The translations under genes and the position numbers were made by a program. Of a stretch of DNA of 64,000 bases, positions 1 through 6,944 are shown piece by piece. Positions within the stretch are counted from its first letter, which is position 1. Every line of letters starts with the position of its first letter. The notes below the pieces were generated by a model that worked only from the letters and a program-made list of their open reading frames with translations, was not told the origin of the DNA and searched no databases. The DNA comes from Thalassomonas sp. RHCl1 (GTDB lineage: Bacteria; Pseudomonadota; Gammaproteobacteria; Enterobacterales; Alteromonadaceae), in NCBI RefSeq assembly GCF_947387555.1, contig NZ_CANDNZ010000012.1, positions 93,705 through 157,704 of the forward strand, written 5' to 3'.

Positions 1-411
1 GGCCCCTTCACCGCCGACAAAAGCAATTCCGGCGGTGATAAAGCGCTCCATCAAATAACGGTCGTCCGGGCGAAAATCATCTTCATAACATTTAATGCCG
101 CCGGTTTTTAAACAATCCCGGGCGCTGTAAAAGTCCCGCATGGTATTAAAATAAAAACCCGTAACTTCCTCCTGAGCGAAGGTTTTTAGGGCTAAAGGGG
201 AGACTTTCGCCACCGGTATCTGCTGCTCGTTTAACAGCTTTTTGGCCAAAGCGACCAGGTCGTTTACGACAAAAAAGACCGACTGTTCATTTTCTATCAG
301 TAACTTTACCGCCCCCTGCGCCGTTTTTAACCACAGGGTGATCACTGTGCCATGGCCGTGATCCTGCGATTGGCGGGTAAGCAGAAAACCATTTTTCACT
401 AATTGATTCAT
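1..411 (-). CDS. polB: DNA polymerase II, N-terminal part (cut by window edge)
   Basis: Only the first 137 codons lie in the window; the gene continues past base 1. The reading frame starts at an ATG complementary to 409-411 and translates MNQLVKNGFLLTRQSQD. It later contains GFYFN, the CLKTGGIKCYEDDFRPDDRY stretch and LMERFI, which align well with the start of E. coli Pol II (GFILTRHW, GVTVYEADVRPPERYLMERFI). Pol II is a family B DNA polymerase with 3'-5' proofreading, used for replication restart and translesion synthesis under SOS. It is divergent from dinG, with a LexA-like box between them, 29 bases upstream of this ATG. Identification rests on the N-terminal domain only; the catalytic motifs are outside the window. 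Confidence 0.88.
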   Translation of the reverse strand, partial: MNQLVKNGFLLTRQSQDHGHGTVITLWLKTAQGAVKLLIENEQSVFFVVNDLVALAKKLLNEQQIPVAKVSPLALKTFAQEEVTGFYFNTMRDFYSARDCLKTGGIKCYEDDFRPDDRYLMERFITAGIAFVGGEGA

Positions 412-437
412 TAAGCTGAGATAAACTGATAAAATAA

Positions 438-457
438 ACCTGGTAATATATACAGCA
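438..457. promoter_or_regulatory. LexA (SOS) box between polB and dinG
   Basis: The 20 bases read ACCTGGTAATATATACAGCA. The core CTGG-N8-ACAG has one mismatch to the gammaproteobacterial LexA consensus CTGT-N8-ACAG, and the spacer is AT-alternating as in strong boxes. It lies between divergent polB and dinG, both of which are LexA-regulated in E. coli. That positional agreement is the main reason to believe it. It is close to polB (29 bases) and about 190 bases from dinG, so regulation of dinG through this site is less certain. Confidence 0.7.
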
Positions 458-645
458 GTGTAAAACATCTACTACACTTTGAACATCAAAATTGTCATCT
501 TGGCCCGTCAAAGTGAAATAAAATGTCCTGCTGCCGCTATTTTCCTTGCCATAGGCAGCTTAAGCAAGTGAAATAGCGCGCGGGGCAACACAGGTGTTAA
601 CCACCATAAATAAACAACCTTGAAGATCAGGAAACCAACGCAGGC

Positions 646-2718
646 ATGTTAAGCGATAAGTTAAAGCAAGCAATCAGACAAGCATATAAAGCCATAGGTG
701 AAAACTTGCCTAACTTTAATCCCCGCAAACAGCAAACCTTTCTGATAGCGGAAATTGCCAAAACCCTGGCGGGCGACTATGACAAAGCCCGTAAAATCAT
801 CACCATAGAAGCCGGTACCGGTACCGGAAAATCTCTGGCTTACAGCCTGGGCTCCATCCCAATTGGTTTATCGAGACAAAAGAAAGTCTGTATCTCCACC
901 GCCACCGTCGCCCTGCAAGAGCAGCTGGTGGATAAAGATCTGCCTTTTTTAAAAAAACATTCCGGGTTAAATTTTAAGTTCACCCTGGTCAAAGGACGCC
1001 AGCGTTATGTTTGCCGGCAAAAGCTCAGCCATGCGGTAACCACAGACGACCCCCAGGCGGGTTTTACCTTTGCCGAAAAACCCAAAGCCAGCGATATCAA
1101 AACCCTGAACAAGATGTTCAAAGCCCTTAATGACGGCAGCTGGTCGGGCGATATCGACTCCTGGCCGGAAAGCGTACATCATAATATCTGGCAGCAGATC
1201 CAAAGCGATAAACACAGCTGCCTGCGCCACTTATCCGAGCACACTCATTGTCCGTTCCATAAAGCCCGCGACACCATGGATGAGTCGGATGTGCTGGTGA
1301 TTAACCATAGCCTGCTGCTGGCCGATTTAGATCTGGGCGGCGGCGTGATCTTACCGTCACCGGAAGATACCTATTATATTATCGACGAAGCCCATCACCT
1401 GCCCAAAGTCACCCGGGATTTTGCCAGCGCCAGCGTCACCGTTAAAGGGGCGATCGACTGGCTCGGCAAGCTCAGGGAAACCGGCGATAAAATTGCCAAA
1501 CTGATCAAGTCACAACGGGCTATTGCCCCGTCAATCAGCCTGGCGGATGATTGCCAGGATTTGCTGGTAGAGCTGCAAAAAGTACACACTTTTATTGAGA
1601 ATAACCAAAGCGTTTATTTTCATTCCGAAGGCGTCTACCGCTTTGAAAACGGCATCTTGCCAAAAACCCTGAAAACCTGGTCCGCTGATATCAGCGAACT
1701 CAGTAAAAAAGCCCTCGGCCATATCAACAAACTCTACGCCCAGCTGATGGAATCGGTCAAAGACGGCGATACCCAAATGTACCTGGCAGAGCCTTTGCTG
1801 GCTGAAGCGGGTTTTATGATCTCACGGTTGGAAAATTTCGCCGCCCTGTGGCAGATGTTTGATAAAACCGACAGTGAAAAAGGCGCCCCGCTCGCCCGCT
1901 GGATTGAAAAATTAGAAGGCAAACGCCAGGACTACCTGCTGTCCGCCTCGCCGATAGAGGTAGGTTTTACCTTGGAAGACAAGCTATGGAGTCAATGTGA
2001 AGGAGCGGTATTATGCTCGGCTACTATCATGGCGCTCAATTCTTTTGATCATTTCCGTTTCCAGGCGGGACTTAAAACCAATGACGGCAGCCAATACCAG
2101 CAGGTAAGCTCACCTTTTGACTATATCAACAAGGCCAGGTTAGTGATCCCGAAAATGCGCTATGAGCCCAGCGCCGATCAGTTCACCGATGAGGTGATCA
2201 CTAAATTACCCGCACTGCTAAAACAGGGTAACGCCTCCCTGGTGTTATTTTCTTCCTACTGGCAGATGGACAAAGTCGCCACGGCGCTGAGAGACAAACA
2301 TAAGCTCGATATTCAGGTACAGGGAGAGCAGTCGCGCCAGCATATTATCGATTTGCATAAAAAGCGTTGCGATAAAGAGCAAACCAGCATTATTTTCGGC
2401 ACCCAGAGCTTTTCCGAAGGGCTGGATTTACCCGGTAAATACCTCACCAATTTGATCATTACCAAACTGCCGTTTTCCGTACCCACTTCGCCGGTAGAAG
2501 AAGCACAGGCGGAATATATTACCGCCAAAGGCGGCAATCCCTTTATGTCGATTTCGGTGCCGGAAACCTCGAAAAAGCTGATCCAGGCCAGCGGCCGCCT
2601 GCTGCGCAATGAAAAAGACGAAGGCATTATCACCCTGATGGACCGGCGTGTGGTCAGCAAACGTTACGGCAAGCAGCTGCTCGACTCCCTGCCGCCGTTT
2701 AAACGCATCGTTGAATAA
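646..2718 (+). CDS. dinG: ATP-dependent DNA helicase DinG (XPD-like, Fe-S)
   Basis: A 690-residue superfamily 2, 5'-3' DNA helicase of the XPD/DinG group that unwinds R-loops, D-loops and forked DNA; E. coli DinG has 716 residues. Visible motifs are Walker A EAGTGTGKS (55-63), the DEAH box IIDEAHHLP (245-253), SATIMALNSFDHF, and the C-terminal helicase motifs around FGTQSFSEGLDLPGK and QASGRLLRNEKDEG. The Fe-S insertion is present, but I can find only three of the expected four cysteine ligands: C123, C192 and C202. The position equivalent to E. coli C199 is not Cys. The start is ATG 646. The gene is divergent from polB and convergent with the subtilase gene. Confidence 0.95.
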   Translation: MLSDKLKQAIRQAYKAIGENLPNFNPRKQQTFLIAEIAKTLAGDYDKARKIITIEAGTGTGKSLAYSLGSIPIGLSRQKKVCISTATVALQEQLVDKDLPFLKKHSGLNFKFTLVKGRQRYVCRQKLSHAVTTDDPQAGFTFAEKPKASDIKTLNKMFKALNDGSWSGDIDSWPESVHHNIWQQIQSDKHSCLRHLSEHTHCPFHKARDTMDESDVLVINHSLLLADLDLGGGVILPSPEDTYYIIDEAHHLPKVTRDFASASVTVKGAIDWLGKLRETGDKIAKLIKSQRAIAPSISLADDCQDLLVELQKVHTFIENNQSVYFHSEGVYRFENGILPKTLKTWSADISELSKKALGHINKLYAQLMESVKDGDTQMYLAEPLLAEAGFMISRLENFAALWQMFDKTDSEKGAPLARWIEKLEGKRQDYLLSASPIEVGFTLEDKLWSQCEGAVLCSATIMALNSFDHFRFQAGLKTNDGSQYQQVSSPFDYINKARLVIPKMRYEPSADQFTDEVITKLPALLKQGNASLVLFSSYWQMDKVATALRDKHKLDIQVQGEQSRQHIIDLHKKRCDKEQTSIIFGTQSFSEGLDLPGKYLTNLIITKLPFSVPTSPVEEAQAEYITAKGGNPFMSISVPETSKKLIQASGRLLRNEKDEGIITLMDRRVVSKRYGKQLLDSLPPFKRIVE

Positions 2719-2778
2719 AAATGTCCTGGTCACGCCTGCTCATCCATGAGCCTGTGAGCTTCACCCTAAAGATAATAA

Positions 2779-2803
2779 AGGGGCGGAACTACGCTCCGCC
2801 CCT
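2779..2803 (-). terminator. Rho-independent terminator after the PEP-CTERM/subtilase gene
   Basis: A 9-bp perfect stem (AGGGGCGGA/TCCGCCCCT) with a 7-base loop. On the minus strand it is followed by TTATTATCTTT. It lies ten bases past the stop codon of the minus-strand gene and also separates it from convergent dinG. Confidence 0.75.
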
Positions 2804-2812
2804 GCCATAAGG

Positions 2813-5800
2813 TTAGGATTTCACCACAGCGATCACGGTATTAAATATCGCTTCCCCGATACCACTACCGCTGGATGAGATCGGACAAACAATAGGCTGT
2901 CCCGCCGGTATTTCAATGGCAGCATCGCTATCGCAGTTAACCCCTTCTTCAGGCGCCAGAGTCTCTGTGCCCAGCACCACCTGGCGCAGATCGTTAATCG
3001 CGCCGCTACCTGCGCCGATACCTATCACCTTAATATCTTTATCCTTCAAGGCAGTGATGGTTTCGGCAAAGGTGGGTCCTGGATAACCTATAATGGGCTC
3101 AAGATCCGAGTTCGAATCATTCTTGACATGAAAACTGGCATCGGTCCAAAGGATCATTATCCGGATCGGCTTCAAACTGTCCACCGGCGACTTACGGAAA
3201 GTAGCCCCTTTACCGGCAGCAATATTGGCACCGCCATGTCCGGCCACCGTCTGGCCTGCCCCCGTAGCTCCCTGGAACAGCGCCACCAGCTGGCTCTCTC
3301 GAAGATCATTGCCGCTGCGGATCGCCAAGGCATTGATAGCGTTAACAATGGGCTTGGCACCTGTGGCATCTTCAATACTTTGTATATCCAATACCCGGTT
3401 ATAGGCCCGGTCTGTGGCCGCCCCCCACGGCGTGATCGGATAATCCTCAAATTGAGCCAAACCGATATGGATATTTAATCCGCTGTCATCAAGTTCATCG
3501 ACCAGAGAAGTCGCCTCAGCGCGAAAAGAAGCCAGGTCATCGCCGAAACTGCCGGAAGTATCAACCACCATAAAGACATCAACCGGCACCAGCAAAAATT
3601 TAATCGCCGCCCCCAGGTCCACTATCTTGCCGCTGATGGTGTTCACTCCTGCATTCTTGGTAGCCGTTGCCAGCAGAATTTTTCTTAACTGTTTCAGCTC
3701 CAGCGCACCATCGGTTGCCAGCATAAGCCCGAGCGAGCCCGCCGTTAACGGTGAAGAAAAAGAGGTGCCATTAACCCGCCGGTAATCTGCGGCATCGAGC
3801 GGGGCGGTAAAGTCCGTTGGTGCATAAACCGATACCCCGGGGGCCGCAATATCAACACCTGCCCCGGTATTGGTAAAGCTGGCCGCAGCTGCGGTGTCCG
3901 GATCGGCCGATGCATCCGTCGCCCCCACGGTCAAGACATTATCGGCATTGATGTTGGAAGGATAAGAGTCGGCAACCGCAAGTGAACTGTTACCGGCAGA
4001 GAGCACAAACATCACATCGGGATGCGCGTTAAACCGGCCGCGGTAAAAGTTTGTCAGTGCGGTGAAGGTGGCATCAGAGGCACCGAAACATTGCCGCTCG
4101 GTTTTTGCGCTGGCAACCGTCGCCTGTGCCTGTAGCGTTGCCACATGCACCAGCGTCTGCGCTTCATTGGCTGCGTTCACCCGCAACTTGATGCGTGTAC
4201 CGCTTGAACGAAGCACAGCCCCGCCCACTAAGGTCGCCAGGGCAGCTGCCGTACCCGCAGGCGCTCCCGGATTAAGAAAGACAATCACAGTATCTACCGG
4301 CAATGCGCTTTTACGTGAACCGCCAAAACTCATATTGATAACTTTGGCACCGGCGTTGACCATACGTGAAATCAGTGTCTGGTTCGCTATTAAAGTAGAG
4401 CCCAGTCGCCGGGTATCAAGTTTGTACGGCACACTTGAGCCGTCGGCCGAATTATCGGTGACTCCCCCGAGTATGCCGTTGGTTTGAAACGCACCGCCGC
4501 CACCGGCTTTATTACCGGCCCCTATGACCCCGGCAACGGCCGTACCATGATCTTTGCTACCGGTACTACACCCGGCCCGGGCCGCCCAGCCGGCATCATT
4601 GCGGGTTGAACCGCCGGTAAATGCCACACCATCAAATTCACCATGCCGCTGAAAGCCCCGATCGAGCACCCCTACCACCACAGGCGAAAACTTATGTTTG
4701 GCATCGAATAAAAGATCCCAGGCATCAGAGGCCCTGATTTGCTCGTAAGCACTTTTATCTGCTGCCGGCAAGGCCTGTGCATCGTTGCCCGCGGCAGTAG
4801 GTTCAAGTACCGAGTCTGTGGTGTAATTGCGTATCGCCAGGACCACCCTGGGATCAATCAGCAAAGCATCAATAATGAGATCAAGTGCTTCTATGGTCAA
4901 CGTGGGCACCCTCAGCTGATACAGGTTAGCGGTCGGTGCAAAACCTACCACTTCTCCCGACTGGCTTGCCGCCAGGCTTTCGGCTGTTGTTATATCCTCG
5001 CCGTCAATAAGGGACACCAGTACCTCGTCGACAGCAAACTCCGCCCCTTCACTGCTGACAAGTTTGTCATCCGGGGTCGGGCTGAAGAAAGGTTCAAGAT
5101 CCGTGCGCACCAACACCAACTCAGACTGGGTTCGCCGCATGGTGCCACGGTAAGCAACAGAAACCCGGTATCTCAGTACACTCGGGCTTGACACCAACAC
5201 GTCAAGTTCAGTGGTGAAAACCAAATCCCCCGCAGTGCTGTCGCCGTTACTGCCGTCATCAAACATAGTGGCGGCAACCGCCAGCCTGCCGTCTTCCTGC
5301 ACCTGCAACAAACGGACACTTGCCGGGATCAAATTATCATCCGGCGCGACCCTGGCCGCAAACCTGACCGTGGTTGGCGTATCAACAAACACCAACGCCG
5401 GGGTGGCGACAACGGATTCAACCCGCTGCACGGCGTAAGACGGCGCTGTCGTTAACACAGCAAGGCCAAACGCCAGCATGAACTTTACCTTGTGGTACCT
5501 GACCCGTTTAGCGCGCATCACAACGAGTATTAACAAGGCGATCAGGGTAATGAGCAATACCGATGGCTCAGGCACAGAGGTATCTAAGGGAGTAAAGTCA
5601 AACTGATCCAGGGTAAAAGATCCCCCAAAAGGATCGCCTTCAAAAATCACCCGAGAAATGCCCAAGGCAGAGCTTAGCGACAACAGTTCATTCGGTGAAG
5701 ATCCGGCCTCACCGCTAAGTGCCATATTATTGAAAAAACTTGAGGTGTCGGTATCAAGCAGCGAATTGCTCAAATCAAACGCTGCCGCACTCAGCCCCAC

Positions 5801-6088
5801 GCTATAGGTAAATAACCCCGAGACACTGAATACCGGCGTATCAAACAAAACCTCAATCAGGCCGAATTGGTCAAAGACGACATTATCTCCGGATACAGGC
5901 GGAAACTCAAACTCGTTCAATGAGATGCCTGCGGTCAAAACCGTTGCTCCGGAAAAAGTAAGCCCGGGATACTGGGTCGTCACAGCTTCCAGATCAGAAA
6001 GGGTATCAAAGGTTATCGGTATCGCAGTTGCTAACGCGCTGGTCGTTAGCATTATCGCCGCGAATATGGCTCTAATGAGTCTAGTCAT
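2813..6088 (-). CDS. PEP-CTERM domain / second signal peptide / subtilisin-like protease / VWA fusion
   Basis: One uninterrupted 1091-codon frame carrying two proteins' worth of signals. Residues 1-20 are a signal peptide. Residues 21-170 resemble the beta-sandwich of PEP-CTERM proteins. SVPEPS (171-176) plus a hydrophobic helix (177-190) and RAKRVR form a complete PEP-CTERM sorting signal, normally the end of an exosortase substrate. Directly after it, M204 begins a second signal peptide (MLAFGLAVLTTAPSYA) with an AAGG eight bases upstream. Then come a subtilase domain (about 450-830; triad D476, H514, S776; oxyanion N700) and a VWA domain (about 836-1040; DTSGS MIDAS 843-847). The full-length start at 6088 has a strong AAGGAGG ribosome site. 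It may be a gene fusion, or two overlapping translation units with an internal start at 5479. A secreted or surface protease is likely; its substrate is unknown. Confidence 0.85.
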   Translation of the reverse strand: MTRLIRAIFAAIMLTTSALATAIPITFDTLSDLEAVTTQYPGLTFSGATVLTAGISLNEFEFPPVSGDNVVFDQFGLIEVLFDTPVFSVSGLFTYSVGLSAAAFDLSNSLLDTDTSSFFNNMALSGEAGSSPNELLSLSSALGISRVIFEGDPFGGSFTLDQFDFTPLDTSVPEPSVLLITLIALLILVVMRAKRVRYHKVKFMLAFGLAVLTTAPSYAVQRVESVVATPALVFVDTPTTVRFAARVAPDDNLIPASVRLLQVQEDGRLAVAATMFDDGSNGDSTAGDLVFTTELDVLVSSPSVLRYRVSVAYRGTMRRTQSELVLVRTDLEPFFSPTPDDKLVSSEGAEFAVDEVLVSLIDGEDITTAESLAASQSGEVVGFAPTANLYQLRVPTLTIEALDLIIDALLIDPRVVLAIRNYTTDSVLEPTAAGNDAQALPAADKSAYEQIRASDAWDLLFDAKHKFSPVVVGVLDRGFQRHGEFDGVAFTGGSTRNDAGWAARAGCSTGSKDHGTAVAGVIGAGNKAGGGGAFQTNGILGGVTDNSADGSSVPYKLDTRRLGSTLIANQTLISRMVNAGAKVINMSFGGSRKSALPVDTVIVFLNPGAPAGTAAALATLVGGAVLRSSGTRIKLRVNAANEAQTLVHVATLQAQATVASAKTERQCFGASDATFTALTNFYRGRFNAHPDVMFVLSAGNSSLAVADSYPSNINADNVLTVGATDASADPDTAAAASFTNTGAGVDIAAPGVSVYAPTDFTAPLDAADYRRVNGTSFSSPLTAGSLGLMLATDGALELKQLRKILLATATKNAGVNTISGKIVDLGAAIKFLLVPVDVFMVVDTSGSFGDDLASFRAEATSLVDELDDSGLNIHIGLAQFEDYPITPWGAATDRAYNRVLDIQSIEDATGAKPIVNAINALAIRSGNDLRESQLVALFQGATGAGQTVAGHGGANIAAGKGATFRKSPVDSLKPIRIMILWTDASFHVKNDSNSDLEPIIGYPGPTFAETITALKDKDIKVIGIGAGSGAINDLRQVVLGTETLAPEEGVNCDSDAAIEIPAGQPIVCPISSSGSGIGEAIFNTVIAVVKS

Positions 6089-6944
6089 GGCAAAACCTCC
6101 TTACATTATCAGTTTGCCGACATGTGCAGTTTTGTAGCGTGTTCTTTTGCGGCGGACAGCCCATATTCCCACCACTTTTGGTGGTTTTATTCCGCCAGAG
6201 CCCGAGAAAATTTCGTTAGTTTTTGCCGGTTCATGCACGTTAGCAACAAACGTAAATGAAACAGCGCGCTTCCTCCTTAGTGTTGTCAGATATGAGCTTA
6301 GATAGTGTAGACAAGTATCAGCGTGATGTACGTAAATCTTCGTACAAACTAAAATATGCGATTTGCCCTGCTCTTCGTCTCTGCCTCTTTTACCGCTCAA
6401 TCAAGGCCCGGCTTAGAGCAAGAAAATTTCCGGCTTATTTCAGTGGATACTTATCTTTGTATGTAATCTCAAAGCTTGTTTGCATAACATCATGGCCGCT
6501 TGTTCCGGAAAATTGGCGATATAAATCCCCTTGCCTGAACAAGCCACCATGTCCCTCATTAAAAGTGCAACTTAGAGAGTAAATCACTCACCCGAAAGCG
6601 ATTAAAATCTCAGGAAATTCAACACAGCAGAGCAAGCCACTGAATTTTCTTACTTTTATCTTTTGAAAATAGTTAACTTGGTCGGCAAACATTCAGTGCC
6701 GGCAATAAGCTATACAGCCAGTATTTAAGGACGGCATTAACTAAAATGCTATCAGGATAAAGATTGGGGCAACAACGCGATACCTTGATGCCAGAAGCTT
6801 GGAGAAGTCTTTGTTTTTATGGTAGGTTACCTAATTGAAGAGTTATTACTTTAATTGATTTTGTTTTATTTCAGCCTTCACTTTAACCATAAAGCACACT
6901 GAATTAACAAGATTTGCGACCCGATACAGATCCAGGATAAATAA
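6089..6944. other. Long intergenic region with a structured leader
   Basis: These 856 bases separate the divergent PEP-CTERM/subtilase gene and the first DUF6701 gene. I see no convincing gene; frames at 6101-6400 (-) and 6256-6582 (+) have no recognisable protein character. On the minus strand, the leader of the subtilase gene folds as an outer stem GGCGGA/TCCGCC (6191-6196 with 6151-6156) enclosing a 5-bp hairpin (6171-6175 with 6181-6185). I looked for a c-di-GMP riboswitch core here and did not find one. Confidence 0.5.

Noticed and set aside
6150..6260. Possible c-di-GMP riboswitch in the PEP-CTERM leader
   Set aside because: A GGCAAAA stretch is present, but the GCAAAGCC and GGGTTACC-type cores and the tetraloop-receptor arrangement are missing.
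6101..6400. 99-codon minus-strand frame upstream of the PEP-CTERM gene
   Set aside because: It covers the structured leader, is rich in Arg/Lys with no recognisable fold, and has no ribosome site; better explained as untranslated leader.
6256..6582. 108-codon plus-strand frame in the large intergenic region
   Set aside because: Irregular composition, no domain, and no ribosome site; probably chance.
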